In this document: positions 41,656 through 50,689 of the stretch, in pieces
Layout: each line of letters starts with the position of its first letter
Position numbering within the stretch: position 1 is the stretch's first letter
Source: Alcaligenaceae bacterium
GTDB lineage: Bacteria; Pseudomonadota; Gammaproteobacteria; Burkholderiales; Burkholderiaceae_B
Direction of reading: 5' to 3'
Assembly: GCA_030538235.1 (NCBI GenBank)
Contig: JAUNUJ010000005.1
Location: 1 to 64,000 of the forward strand
Length of the DNA stretch: 64,000 nucleotides
Position numbers and translations under genes: made by a program
The notes under the pieces: model-generated
Databases searched by the model: none
Told to the model about the DNA's origin: nothing
What the model saw: the letters and a program-made list of their open reading frames with translations, nothing else

Positions 41656-44070
41656 ATGGCTATGGCTAAAACTTCTAAATCCCCTTTAACAGGTCGCGGT
41701 AAGCGAAATGTCCGCATGCGGTCGCCCGAACAGGTGCTAATGAACTCGCGCTTCATGATGATGTTGCGTGAGGCGCGCTGGGTGCTTTATTTGATTGCTG
41801 CTTTGTCCCTAGCGGTGATGCTATTTACATGGCATGCCACTGATCCGGGCTGGGTCAGCACCTCTGGATCCGGTGAAATTCAAAATGCTTTTGGTGCGTT
41901 CGGTGCTTATTTCTCCAGTATTTTATTGTATTTATTAGGGTTTTCCGCTTGGTGGCTGGTGATTCTCTGCTTACAACGTTTATATGTAGGTTACAGAACC
42001 CTGATGAACCGTTTTGCAAATTTGGATCCTGATAGCGTATTGCCCGGCATAAAATGGCAGGTACCGCTAGGTTTTGTCTTGCTTTTGTTGGGCTCTATCG
42101 GTCTAGAGTGGACTCAATTACAGCTTGTCGGTCAACAACTCCCCGGACAAGCCGGCGGTGTGTTGGGTCAACTGTTTGCAGGTGTGTTGGAACGCTACAT
42201 CGGTAGTACCCCAGCGCTGTTTGTGATGGCTGCTATGTTGCTTTTCGGTTTTAGCATGTTTTTTAATTTCTCTTGGCTAACCATCTCGGAGCGTATCGGT
42301 GGTGCTATTGCCGGTCTGTTTGTCAGATTTGACAAACTGAGGGCAGAGCGTATTGATCGGCGTATTGGCGAGGCTGCCCAAGAGGAAATGAATGAGCAAA
42401 TCACTGCACAAAAAGAGCAGCTGCCACCTGCTGATCGGCCTTTAAAAATTGAGCCGGCAATCAAAGCTTTCCCGGTCTCAGAAAAAGCGGTTGAGGCCAA
42501 ACAAACCAAGCTCTTTCAACCGGAATCTAAAGTAGTCCGCAAAGCGGGGACTAAAATTGTTGTCTCCGGTGACTTACCGGGTCTAGAGTTACTTGATCCG
42601 GCCGGTGAATATATAGAACCAGTGGGTGAAGACACCATTGAGTACAATTCTCGCTTAATCGAGAAGAAACTCAGTGACTTTAATGTACAAGTAGAAGTGG
42701 TTGCTGCACAGGCTGGCCCGGTGATTACGCGCTATGAAATTGAGCCTGCTTCCGGGGTCAAGGGGATACAAATTGTTAACCTCAGCAAGGACTTGGCGCG
42801 TGCTTTAAGTATGGTTCGCTTACGTGTGGTAGAAACTATTCCGGGCAAAAACTTGATGGGTATTGAGTTGCCTAATCCACGCCGTCAGATTGTCCGCTTA
42901 TCAGAAATTATCGGTTCACAGGTTTATGAAAAAAGTAATTCCCTGTTAACCGTGGTTCTGGGTAAAGACATTGCCGGTAATCCGGTGGTAGCAGATTTAT
43001 CTAAAATGCCCCATTTATTAGTTGCAGGTACTACCGGCTCAGGTAAGTCTGTCGGTATTAATGCCATGATTCTGTCTTTGTTGTACAAGGCAGAGCCATC
43101 GCAGGTGCGCTTAATATTGATTGACCCGAAGATGCTCGAGATGAGTGTCTATGAGGGGATTGGTCATTTATTAGCACCGGTAGTGACAGATATGCGTCAA
43201 GCCGCAAACGCACTTAATTGGTGCGTGGGCGAGATGGAAAAACGCTATAAACTCATGAGTAAATTGGGCGTGCGCAATATCGCCGGTTTTAATCAAAAGA
43301 TTAAAGAAGCTCAGGCTCGCGGTGAAACGATTGACGATCCATTTAGCCTCACCCCAGACTCACCGGAGCCTTTAAAGACCTTAGCGATGATTGTGGTGAT
43401 CATTGATGAGTTGGCGGATTTGATGATGGTACAGGGTAAAAAGGTTGAGGAGTTGATTGCTCGCTTGGCACAAAAAGCGCGTGCAGCAGGAATTCACTTG
43501 ATTCTAGCAACCCAGAGACCGAGTGTGGATGTGATTACCGGTTTAATTAAAGCCAATATTCCGACCCGTATCGCTTTCCAAGTATCCTCAAAGGTAGACT
43601 CCCGAACTATTCTGGATCAGATGGGTGCAGAGTCCTTATTGGGTTTAGGTGATATGCTTTATATGCCACCGGGTTCCGGTCTCCCCCAACGAGTACATGG
43701 TGCCTTTGTCTCCGATGATGAGGTTCACCGTGTGGTTGATTTCCTCAAGGAACAAGGGGAACCTGATTACATTGACGGTGTCTTAGAAGGGGGTGTGGCA
43801 GGTGAGACCGGCGATGGTTTAGGTAGTGTGACCGGTTTTGCCGATGCTGAATCTGATCCGCTTTATGATCAAGCCGTGGATATCGTCTTGCGTACCCGTC
43901 GAGCGTCGATTTCGTCGGTTCAGCGACAGTTGCGTATTGGTTATAACCGCGCCGCACGTTTATTAGAGCAGATGGAGCATGCAGGCATTGTGTCTCCCAT
44001 GGGCTCAAATAACAGTCGCGAGATTCTAGCGCCGGACAATACCGGTGCCGACGAAGAGGTCGAGGCTTAA
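41656..44070 (+). CDS. ftsK: DNA translocase FtsK
   Basis: Septal DNA pump that resolves and segregates chromosome termini. 804 residues: four N-terminal TM helices (about 41-60, 86-106, 135-151, 186-203), a short polar linker (about 225-325), then alpha/beta motor domains with Walker A GTTGSGKS at 458-465 and Walker [15 protein letters not shown]-terminal winged-helix gamma domain (about 735-795, [26 protein letters not shown]) reads KOPS sites. The linker is short, as in many betaproteobacteria. Confidence 0.97.
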   Translation: MAMAKTSKSPLTGRGKRNVRMRSPEQVLMNSRFMMMLREARWVLYLIAALSLAVMLFTWHATDPGWVSTSGSGEIQNAFGAFGAYFSSILLYLLGFSAWWLVILCLQRLYVGYRTLMNRFANLDPDSVLPGIKWQVPLGFVLLLLGSIGLEWTQLQLVGQQLPGQAGGVLGQLFAGVLERYIGSTPALFVMAAMLLFGFSMFFNFSWLTISERIGGAIAGLFVRFDKLRAERIDRRIGEAAQEEMNEQITAQKEQLPPADRPLKIEPAIKAFPVSEKAVEAKQTKLFQPESKVVRKAGTKIVVSGDLPGLELLDPAGEYIEPVGEDTIEYNSRLIEKKLSDFNVQVEVVAAQAGPVITRYEIEPASGVKGIQIVNLSKDLARALSMVRLRVVETIPGKNLMGIELPNPRRQIVRLSEIIGSQVYEKSNSLLTVVLGKDIAGNPVVADLSKMPHLLVAGTTGSGKSVGINAMILSLLYKAEPSQVRLILIDPKMLEMSVYEGIGHLLAPVVTDMRQAANALNWCVGEMEKRYKLMSKLGVRNIAGFNQKIKEAQARGETIDDPFSLTPDSPEPLKTLAMIVVIIDELADLMMVQGKKVEELIARLAQKARAAGIHLILATQRPSVDVITGLIKANIPTRIAFQVSSKVDSRTILDQMGAESLLGLGDMLYMPPGSGLPQRVHGAFVSDDEVHRVVDFLKEQGEPDYIDGVLEGGVAGETGDGLGSVTGFADAESDPLYDQAVDIVLRTRRASISSVQRQLRIGYNRAARLLEQMEHAGIVSPMGSNNSREILAPDNTGADEEVEA

Positions 44071-44277
44071 TTGTTGTTTTTTAATGGGTCAGGGCATGGG
44101 TGAACAATTTGTTCCAAGTCCTATTCTCTCAATAAATTGTCTCCGCGTGAGGTGTTTTTTGTCGCACGTGATTAGAGGTTGAAATTTGCTTTACGCTTAG
44201 TTACTAATCGTTCAACTTTAAAGCGAGTAATCCTGCTAAAAAACAAACATGTCCAACCTTTTATGATGGGTTTTTAA

Positions 44278-45009
44278 ATGAATAAATTAAAAAAGTTAAG
44301 CTTATCTCTTGCTGTTGCTTTATCTTTAGGTAGTACGGCTGCGATGGCGCAATTCACCATTAGTCCTGATGCATCTCTAGAGGGTGCGGGCATGGCTGTG
44401 GATATTGGTGAGATTCAATTCACTAAAATCCCGGATGTTAAAAACGTCACCAAAACTGATGCTAAACAACAGTTAAGAGATTTCGTTAAAAACATTAAAT
44501 CTGCTACGGGTCAATTTGCTCAGCAAACAAGTGGCGGCAATAAGGGTCAAAGTACACAGTCCGGTGCTTTCAGCTTTGAACGTCCCGGTAAGTTTGTCTG
44601 GAATGTTACTAAGCCTTACGAGCAAAAAGTAATTTCCGATGGTCAAAAGGTTTATCAATACGATCCGGATTTGGCGCAAGTGACGGTGCGTAATGTCAAG
44701 GATTCTGTTGGCGCTTCGCCAGCGTCCATCTTATTTGGCAATAGCAATCTTGATGATACTTTCAGCGTTGAGGTGTTGCCTGAGCGCGATGGTATGGTTT
44801 GGCTAAGAGCCACGCCTAAAGTAGCCGACCAAGGCATGAGTTATATGGATATCGCCTTTGCCAATAATTTACCGGCTGAGTTGAGAATTCGAGATTCCTT
44901 TGGTCAGACCACGACTATCAAATTAAGAAACTTCAAATCCAATGCCCGCATTCCGGCTAGCGAATTTACTTTTAAAGCGCCTGCCGGGGTGGACGTTGTC
45001 AATATGTAA
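44278..45009 (+). CDS. lolA: Outer-membrane lipoprotein carrier protein LolA
   Basis: Periplasmic chaperone that carries lipoproteins from LolCDE to LolB. Signal peptide about 1-24 (KKLSLSLAVALSLGSTAAMA, cut before QF). Mature domain with TGQFAQQTSG, SGAFSFERPGKFVWNVTKPYEQKVISDG and the C-terminal FTFKAPAGVDVV, typical of LolA. Length 243 includes a ~35-residue insertion after the signal peptide compared with most LolA. The 207-nt gap from ftsK contains no clear gene. rarA follows after 16 nt. Confidence 0.94.
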   Translation: MNKLKKLSLSLAVALSLGSTAAMAQFTISPDASLEGAGMAVDIGEIQFTKIPDVKNVTKTDAKQQLRDFVKNIKSATGQFAQQTSGGNKGQSTQSGAFSFERPGKFVWNVTKPYEQKVISDGQKVYQYDPDLAQVTVRNVKDSVGASPASILFGNSNLDDTFSVEVLPERDGMVWLRATPKVADQGMSYMDIAFANNLPAELRIRDSFGQTTTIKLRNFKSNARIPASEFTFKAPAGVDVVNM

Positions 45010-45025
45010 TTAAAACGAGACAGCA

Positions 45026-46393
45026 TTGTCTGATTTATTAAGTCAAGCATACGCTAATCTGCATGCTCCTCTAGCAGAGCAAATGCGCCCGACAACCTTA
45101 GATGAGGTCGTCGGGCAGCAGCATTTATTGGGAGAGGGCAAGCCGCTGCGCGTCGCTTTTGAATCCGGACGCCCGCATTCAATGGTCTTCTGGGGACCAC
45201 CCGGCGTTGGTAAGACGACTTTGGCGCGCCTTATGGCTAATGGCTTTGATGCTCAGTTTATCGCTATTTCTGCGGTTCTAGGGGGTGTTAAGGATATCCG
45301 CGACGCTGTCGATAAGGCGCAGATTGCCCAAAGCCAAGGGCGCAAAACCATCCTATTTGTGGATGAGGTGCACCGCTTTAATAAAGCGCAACAAGATGCT
45401 TTTTTACCTTACGTGGAGAGCGGTCTTTTTACCTTTATTGGTGCCACCACCGAGAATCCGTCGTTTGAGGTTAACTCAGCTTTGCTCTCAAGGGCGCGGG
45501 TTTATGTGCTAGAGGCGATTGCTGAGGAGGATCTAAAGGAGCTCCTGCATCGGGCGTTAGCGATTTATAATCAGCGACTGTTGTCTGCGAGTGATGAAGC
45601 CACAGACAGCGCGGCGCCCATTGATATCGATGATGCCGCCGCTGATCAGTTAGTTGCTTGGGCAGACGGCGATGCGCGTCGTTTGATTAATGTGGTGGAG
45701 GTGGTGCTCGAATCTGCTGAAAATGCACAGATTACTGAGATCGATGAGTCTTGGCTTGAGCAATCGTTACCGAAAAACCTGCGTCGATTCGATAAAGGGG
45801 GCGATGTTTTTTATGATCAAATCAGCGCCTTGCATAAATCAGTTCGGGGCTCAGATCCGGACGCTGCGCTCTATTGGTTCTGTCGCATGATTGATGGTGG
45901 AGCCGATGCGCGCTATCTATCAAGACGCATTGTGCGTATGGCTTGGGAAGATATTGGTCTAGCTGATCCCAGAGCTTTGCAAATTTGTAATGACGCGGCC
46001 TCGACTTACGAGCGTTTAGGTAGCCCCGAAGGGGAGCTTGCGCTCGCAGAAGCGGTGATTTATTTATCTATCGCCGCTAAGAGCAATGCAGCTTATATGG
46101 CCTATAATCGTGCTAAAGCCTTTGTGCAGCAGGATAAAAGCCGACCGGTGCCGGTGCATTTGCGTAATGCGCCCACCAAGCTCATGAAGGAGTTGGGGCA
46201 TGGCAAAGCTTATCGCTATGCCCACGATGAGCCCCATGGTTATGCTGCGGGTGAGCAGTATTTGCCTGATGGTATGCGCAATCCGGGTTGGTACCGACCG
46301 GTCGATCGTGGTTTGGAAATACGTATTGCAGAGAAAATGACTTTTTTGCGAAATCTGGACCGCGAACATCACGCGAGTAAAACAAAAAAATAA
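45026..46393 (+). CDS. rarA: Replication-associated recombination protein A (RarA/MgsA)
   Basis: AAA+ ATPase acting at stalled forks, related to clamp-loader proteins. 455 residues. Start is a TTG at 45026 with ACGAGA upstream; the next Met (residue 20) would cut into the conserved [19 protein letters not shown]. Walker A GPPGVGKT at 57-64, Walker [21 protein letters not shown], sensor [18 protein letters not shown], and the C-terminal tetramerisation region [19 protein letters not shown]. Co-transcribed with lolA, a conserved ftsK-lolA-rarA run. serS, which often comes next, is absent. Confidence 0.95.
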   Translation: MSDLLSQAYANLHAPLAEQMRPTTLDEVVGQQHLLGEGKPLRVAFESGRPHSMVFWGPPGVGKTTLARLMANGFDAQFIAISAVLGGVKDIRDAVDKAQIAQSQGRKTILFVDEVHRFNKAQQDAFLPYVESGLFTFIGATTENPSFEVNSALLSRARVYVLEAIAEEDLKELLHRALAIYNQRLLSASDEATDSAAPIDIDDAAADQLVAWADGDARRLINVVEVVLESAENAQITEIDESWLEQSLPKNLRRFDKGGDVFYDQISALHKSVRGSDPDAALYWFCRMIDGGADARYLSRRIVRMAWEDIGLADPRALQICNDAASTYERLGSPEGELALAEAVIYLSIAAKSNAAYMAYNRAKAFVQQDKSRPVPVHLRNAPTKLMKELGHGKAYRYAHDEPHGYAAGEQYLPDGMRNPGWYRPVDRGLEIRIAEKMTFLRNLDREHHASKTKK

Positions 46394-46497
46394 GTCACCA
46401 CGGGATCGACTCCTTCGTGCTGTTTGGCATATACTCTTGTAAAATAAAATATTAGGGTAGGAAAATAGTGCTACCGGAACCGATAGAACCTTAAATT

Positions 46498-47055
46498 ATG
46501 CTTAAAATTAAAAACCTCAAGATTTTATCCCTTGCTATTGTGCTGTTGCTTGCTGCCTGTTCAAGTTCTCCAAAGCAAGGCACTATTGACCATGGGGGAC
46601 GCAAGGATGTCGCACGAGTGGCTTTTAATCCATCTGATATCAAACAAAGCTCAGCGCGTTCGCAACTGGTAGGACGCGCTTATATCAGCGACTATAAAAG
46701 CTACGGTGAACGGACCGGTGCCTTAATTGATGTGATTTTGAACCCGGTTTCAAAAACCAGCACGCAGTGGTATGAGGAGGTTTGTCGTCGTGGTAATGTT
46801 CTAACCGGCCCCATCAATTCGGCTTACCGTTCAAAAATTCGCACCGTAAAGACCAATCAATATGGTCAGTTTGTTTTCTCCGATGTACCTAGGGGGGAGT
46901 ATTACTTATCTGCGCGGATGTATTGGTTAGATACGCAACCAATTACCGGACCGGTACAATATGGAGGTCTGGTTGCTAAGAAAATTAGTTTGAAGGATTC
47001 AATTGAGACAATCGACCTTAATGATTCTGCTCGTTGTCAATCATATTTCCATTGA
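46498..47055 (+). CDS. Hypothetical lipoprotein
   Basis: 185 residues. Signal peptide with lipobox LLAAC (Cys at about 20; SSSPK after it does not look like an inner-membrane retention signal, so outer-membrane placement is expected). The mature part has a beta-sandwich-like stretch: VKTNQYGQFVFSDVPRGEYYL resembles carboxypeptidase-regulatory/CNA-B-type beta domains. Three more Cys (CRRG, CQSYF) may pair. No enzyme motif; function unknown. First of three consecutive lipoprotein genes. Confidence 0.75.
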   Translation: MLKIKNLKILSLAIVLLLAACSSSPKQGTIDHGGRKDVARVAFNPSDIKQSSARSQLVGRAYISDYKSYGERTGALIDVILNPVSKTSTQWYEEVCRRGNVLTGPINSAYRSKIRTVKTNQYGQFVFSDVPRGEYYLSARMYWLDTQPITGPVQYGGLVAKKISLKDSIETIDLNDSARCQSYFH

Positions 47056-47098
47056 TTCTTTGTATTGACCATAAAAACACTAAAAACAAAAAAGAATT

Positions 47099-47125
47099 TT
47101 GATTTTAGTCACTTTCTTGTATAAT
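47099..47125 (+). promoter_or_regulatory. Likely promoter of the second lipoprotein gene
   Basis: A perfect -10 TATAAT (47120-47125) preceded at 15 nt by TTGATT (47099-47104). This predicts a ~100-nt AT-rich 5' leader before the ATG at 47232. Confidence 0.5.
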
Positions 47126-47231
47126 CCAATTTAGTTCAAGTAAAGATTTAGCTTAGTTATCTAAATAGTTGAATTATAAACTATTTTTATTTTTCTGAAA
47201 TATTTTTTAAAGTCCGAGTGAGGATGAATAT

Positions 47232-47771
47232 ATGTATTCTAAAAGCGCTTTAAAATTCGCGGCACTATCAGCTGTGGTATTAAGTTTAACTGCTTGCGAG
47301 ACCTTTGCAGCAAGAAGCAACGATGCCTCTAATACTAATCAGGCCACAGTGGCCGCAGCCACCCAACAAACAACACCGGTATCACCGGTAGTTGCTAATC
47401 GTCGCGGTTCTAATGAGCTTGAAATCTACGTTGGTAGTAAGGAAGCAAACAAAACAGCCAAAGGACAATCAGTTAAAGTCGGTGATGTTCAGTACTACAC
47501 CAGTGGCATTGTCTTAAAGCGTGAAGACATACAAAATGCCTTTGTGGCTAAAACCATGGCCGATGAGCCGGCTTTAGCTCTACGTCTCAAGCCTGATTCT
47601 GTCTCTAAACTAGCTCAAGCACGCAAGGGCTATAGCCATATTTTGGCAAGCATTAACGGTAGTGTTATCTCAATGGTAGAGGGTCAAAACGGTAATTTGA
47701 TGGACAGTGTGTTGCTTATGCCTATGCCAACCTTGGTTAGTGCACGTGATGCTGCTGATTTAATTCGTTAA
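47232..47771 (+). CDS. Lipoprotein with SecD-head-like domain (1)
   Basis: 179 residues. Signal peptide and lipobox LTAC (Cys 22). A Thr/Ala/Gln-rich linker (about 28-60) precedes a domain at about 65-175. In it, SGIVLKREDIQNAFVA, EPALALRLKPDSVSKLAQAR and SHILASINGSVISM follow the order of the SecD P1 head subdomain (Lt-xDI-A, v-l-Lt-ga--f, lAivlng-visaP). The role is unknown. The next gene has the same design. GAGTGAGGA lies just upstream of the ATG. Confidence 0.72.
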   Translation: MYSKSALKFAALSAVVLSLTACETFAARSNDASNTNQATVAAATQQTTPVSPVVANRRGSNELEIYVGSKEANKTAKGQSVKVGDVQYYTSGIVLKREDIQNAFVAKTMADEPALALRLKPDSVSKLAQARKGYSHILASINGSVISMVEGQNGNLMDSVLLMPMPTLVSARDAADLIR

Positions 47772-47807
47772 GTTAGAACTTCAACGTAATTTAGTATAAA
47801 ATGTATT

Positions 47808-47850
47808 AACAGCTCCGGAGGTAGTTCTGTTCTTGGGCTGTTAATATTTT
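47808..47850 (+). terminator. Hairpin between the two SecD-head-like lipoprotein genes
   Basis: AACAGCTC (47808-47815) with GGGCTGTT (47835-47842), one G-T pair, followed by AATATTTT. Moderate terminator. Confidence 0.5.
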
Positions 47851-47979
47851 ACACATTGTTTAATCATTATTAACTTGAATTAAAGTCACATATGATGTAA
47901 CTTTAAATTGTTTTGGGGCGCTGCAGCTATATCAGCGGAACAAATTTTTCAGTTAATAATGAAAGAGGACGTATATATT

Positions 47980-48489
47980 ATGAAATTATCTCGCAAACTA
48001 GCATTAGCGGTTTTACCTTTGGCTTTTGCATTAGCCGGGTGCCAGACTACTGGTACAACTAACCAAGCTGCTGCGGCTCAAGCTGCTCAAGCGGAGTCTG
48101 CTTTACAGGTTTACCAGGCTTCTGTCACACCGGTTCAAGGTTTCCGTCCTGTACAAATCAGTGAGCAACAAACAATTTATGTTTCAGCTGTACCTGTATT
48201 CACTGCTGCTGACGTAACTTCACATGATATCGTTGCAGATCAAAATAACAACATCTATATCGCGCTAAATATCAACGACAAGGGTAGAGCAGCATTAGAT
48301 GCAGTTCCTGAGAACCGTGGTTACGCTGTTGCAGCCTTAAATCGCGCCACTAATCAAACTGAAGCTGTTTCTTTCAGCGGTATTCGCCAAGGTCAGAATT
48401 TATTCTTATTCCGCGTCAATAGCGAAGCTGTTGCCGGTGCGGTTGTAGATTCTGTATGGCCACAAGCTCCTCAGGCTGCTGCGCAGTAA
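47980..48489 (+). CDS. Lipoprotein with SecD-head-like domain (2)
   Basis: 169 residues from the ATG at 47980, which has AAGAGG upstream; the longer in-frame start at 47908 is not supported. Signal peptide with lipobox LAGC (Cys about 21), Ala/Gln-rich linker, then PVFTAADVTSHDIVADQNN, IYIALNINDKGRAALDAV and GYAVAALN. The strand-helix order matches the preceding lipoprotein and the SecD head. An Ala/Pro/Gln tail ends it. Function unknown. A strong terminator follows. Confidence 0.72.
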   Translation: MKLSRKLALAVLPLAFALAGCQTTGTTNQAAAAQAAQAESALQVYQASVTPVQGFRPVQISEQQTIYVSAVPVFTAADVTSHDIVADQNNNIYIALNINDKGRAALDAVPENRGYAVAALNRATNQTEAVSFSGIRQGQNLFLFRVNSEAVAGAVVDSVWPQAPQAAAQ

Positions 48490-48523
48490 TTTAGAGATAG
48501 TCTAAATTGTATTGAAAAGCACT

Positions 48524-48557
48524 AAAAAAGCCCGGTTCATTGAACCGGGCTTTTTTA
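48524..48557. terminator. Strong bidirectional terminator
   Basis: 16-bp perfect stem AAAAAAGCCCGGTTCA (48524-48539) with TGAACCGGGCTTTTTT (48541-48556), only a 1-nt formal loop so the TCATTGA apex opens. Ends the lipoprotein transcript and the convergent gene at 48605. Confidence 0.9.
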
Positions 48558-48604
48558 ATGCTAATGGCTCTATGTGTATCAAAGACAAGAGCCAAAGAAA
48601 TAAT

Positions 48605-49078
48605 TTAATTGGATTCAGCTGCTTCGCATTGTTGTTTGAACTGATTAATCATCTCTTCACGTGACAATAGTTGCTCAGCGGGTGCATTTTTGATGCTTTC
48701 GGCAATCTGCGTGAACATCTCAATCTCGTCTTGATCAAACTTTTCAAGACCTGCCAAATACTGACTGATTTCCTCAGTTGATTTGTTATCCATATGCATA
48801 TCGTAAATAACACCAATGGTTTCACCGGCCTTGGTGCAGCTGGTCGTGGAAACGATGTCTTCACCGCTACCTGCGGTGGTACCAAATGCTTCTTCTGAGC
48901 TAATCTCTGAAGGAGTATCAAGCGCCGGAGGTGGTGTTGCGGGAATGCCAATCTCCTCCTGTGGTGGAACTTGCTGCTCTGCATCTCCAAAGAGTGATTT
49001 ATCAACTGCAAACCAAGCGCCAAATCCTAGGGCCGCAACAACTAGCAATAGGATCAGAAAATTTATAAGGGACTTCAT
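48605..49078 (-). CDS. Hypothetical inner-membrane-anchored periplasmic protein
   Basis: 157 residues. One N-terminal anchor (about 4-25, LINFLILLLVVAALGFGAWF), a Pro/Glu/Ser-rich acidic linker (about 33-75), then a small acidic helical domain with two Cys (TSCTK and KQQCEAAE) that could form a disulfide. No family recognised. Convergent with the lipoprotein cluster and divergent from the barnase gene. Confidence 0.65.
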   Translation of the reverse strand: MKSLINFLILLLVVAALGFGAWFAVDKSLFGDAEQQVPPQEEIGIPATPPPALDTPSEISSEEAFGTTAGSGEDIVSTTSCTKAGETIGVIYDMHMDNKSTEEISQYLAGLEKFDQDEIEMFTQIAESIKNAPAEQLLSREEMINQFKQQCEAAESN

Positions 49079-49260
49079 GAGGTATCCTGTGAACTATATT
49101 TATAATGATGAATTAAGTATACTTCTGTTAAGCTAGGGTAGATTATAGAATATGCTTAGACCATATGGGAATATTTATAAATAAAAATCATTCCATAACA
49201 TGAGACAGATCTAATAAACAAAAATTCCTTTTTTTAAAATTTTATTGTAGATAATTTTCA

Positions 49261-49794
49261 ATGTCACAAACTCTCCTCTTAAGAAAATATTTTTTTGCTT
49301 TTGTTTGCTTCCTTGTTGTTATTGCTTCAAACAATGCTCACGCTTTAGGTAGGGTTCAAACAGAGCCAAATCAGGGTGAATCCTTGATCTCTCTCGAAGA
49401 GGCTAATCAGCGCTGTGAAGTGGTTTTAGCTATCTTTAATCTAGATAAGTTAGAGGGACAGATTAATGTTATCGAGTTGACCGGTATTGTGCGCTCACTT
49501 CGTGATCAGGGTAAATTACCGGCCAAGTTTTTAACTAAAAATCAGGCTCGTGATTTAGGTTGGCAACCCGGTAGAGCCTTCAATACCATCGATGATTTAC
49601 GCGGTCGGGCTTTGGGTGGTGATCATTTCGGTAATTATGAGAAACGTTTACCTCAGGGCAAGTATTTTGAAGCCGATCTGGATTATTTAGGTCTAAAGCG
49701 TAATGCTAAGCGACTGGTTTATGAAGATCACGAAAGTATGTACGTGACGATTGACCATTATGATAGTTTTGAACAGGTGCCGACATGTCATTAG
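49261..49794 (+). CDS. Secreted barnase-family ribonuclease
   Basis: 177 residues with a Sec signal peptide (about 1-28, ending NNAHA before LG). The barnase/N1 RNase core is at about 70-175. Catalytic residues align with barnase: E137 in YFEADLDY (barnase E73), R147 and R151 in RNAKRLVYED (R83, R87) and H166 in TIDHYDSF (H102). The KLPAKFLTKNQARDLGW segment matches KLPDNYITKSEAQALGW. A ~40-residue region precedes the core. It should cut single-stranded RNA in the periplasm or outside the cell. Its last 10 nt overlap the barstar gene, a coupled toxin-inhibitor pair. Confidence 0.93.
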   Translation: MSQTLLLRKYFFAFVCFLVVIASNNAHALGRVQTEPNQGESLISLEEANQRCEVVLAIFNLDKLEGQINVIELTGIVRSLRDQGKLPAKFLTKNQARDLGWQPGRAFNTIDDLRGRALGGDHFGNYEKRLPQGKYFEADLDYLGLKRNAKRLVYEDHESMYVTIDHYDSFEQVPTCH

Positions 49795-50210
49795 AATTAT
49801 CGACCAAACAAAAGCGTCGTTATAATCCGCGTCAACTAAAAAAATGGCACGCTAAAACTCAGGCGTTTTTACTTGCTAAAAAAAGATTACGTCAGTCCAT
49901 CGCAGTTCTGCTAGCAGAGCAGTCAGAGGGTTTTGTGGAAATCAATCTCAACGGTATCAAGTCTTTGGAAGATTTTTATCGACGCTTAGAATCAAGCATC
50001 GATCTACCTGATTATTGTGCAGTGAATCTGGATGCTTTGCACGATGTGCTAACTACTGATGTTAGTGAGTCCGTGCAATTTGTCTGGTCAACGGTAGAAG
50101 AAGATCTGGCGCAGAATCCTGAGGGGCTCACAGGGCTTAAGTCGATGTTGGATAATCTTCCTCAAGCCCGTACGGATATGTCGATTAATTATAGGGACTG
50201 TTCAAACTAA
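49785..50210 (+). CDS. Barstar-type RNase inhibitor
   Basis: 141 residues. The C-terminal ~90 form a barstar domain: VEINLNGIKSLEDFYRRLESS, DYCAVNLDALHDVLT (barstar contact helix ENLDALWDCLT, both Asp present) and the final strand. The N-terminal ~45 residues are an extra basic, helical extension (KQKRRYNPRQLKKWHAKTQ), not in classic 90-residue barstar. Overlaps the RNase gene by 10 nt, so it protects the cytoplasm from the barnase before export. Its 3' end overlaps convergent doxX by 26 nt. Confidence 0.9.
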   Translation: MSLELSTKQKRRYNPRQLKKWHAKTQAFLLAKKRLRQSIAVLLAEQSEGFVEINLNGIKSLEDFYRRLESSIDLPDYCAVNLDALHDVLTTDVSESVQFVWSTVEEDLAQNPEGLTGLKSMLDNLPQARTDMSINYRDCSN

Positions 50211-50574
50211 AACGACCGGCCCCTATCAGCATAATACAAAGCGCTGAAGCTAAGAACATAAACTCAAGACCAATCACGGAACCGCCGCTACTGTTGATTG
50301 CGGTGAAGCGATGAGAATGCACAAAGAAAATTGCTAGTAGCATGCTAAAAGCGATCACGCCCGCAGCAGGTCGAGTGTAAAGCCCGACAATAATCATTAG
50401 TGGGGCAATCACCTCACTAATATAAACGCCATAAGCAAAAAATGGCGGCAGTCCATGTGAATTGAGAGTATGAGGAATATGACCCAGTCCGTGTTTTACC
50501 TTATGGAAACCATAAAGCAGTATCAAGATTCCTAACGTCACGCGCAGAATTAACCTGCCCAAATCGTATCCCAT
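50185..50574 (-). CDS. DoxX-family membrane protein
   Basis: 129 residues from the ATG at 50574 (MGYDLGRLILRVTLG), preceded by AAGGAAA; the upstream in-frame extension is not supported. Four hydrophobic segments and the DoxX pattern LILRVTLGILILLYGFHKVKHG, FAYGVYISEVIAPLMIIVGLYTRPAA. DoxX proteins are poorly defined; some are tied to redox or oxidative stress. Its own promoter is possible, since a terminator separates it from maeB2. Confidence 0.88.
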   Translation of the reverse strand: MGYDLGRLILRVTLGILILLYGFHKVKHGLGHIPHTLNSHGLPPFFAYGVYISEVIAPLMIIVGLYTRPAAGVIAFSMLLAIFFVHSHRFTAINSSGGSVIGLEFMFLASALCIMLIGAGRFSLNSPYN

Positions 50575-50621
50575 ATGATCTTTCCTTTTATTTCCCAGAA
50601 AAACAAGACTATATAATAATA

Positions 50622-50656
50622 AAAACAAGAGGACCGTTTCAAGGTCCTCTTGTTTT
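50622..50656 (-). terminator. Terminator of the second malic enzyme gene
   Basis: Perfect 14-bp stem: AAAACAAGAGGACC (50622-50635) with GGTCCTCTTGTTTT (50643-50656). On the minus strand the second arm runs into TTTTTATT. Confidence 0.88.
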
Positions 50657-50689
50657 GAGGTGACAGCAAAAAACTAAATAAATGAGTGA

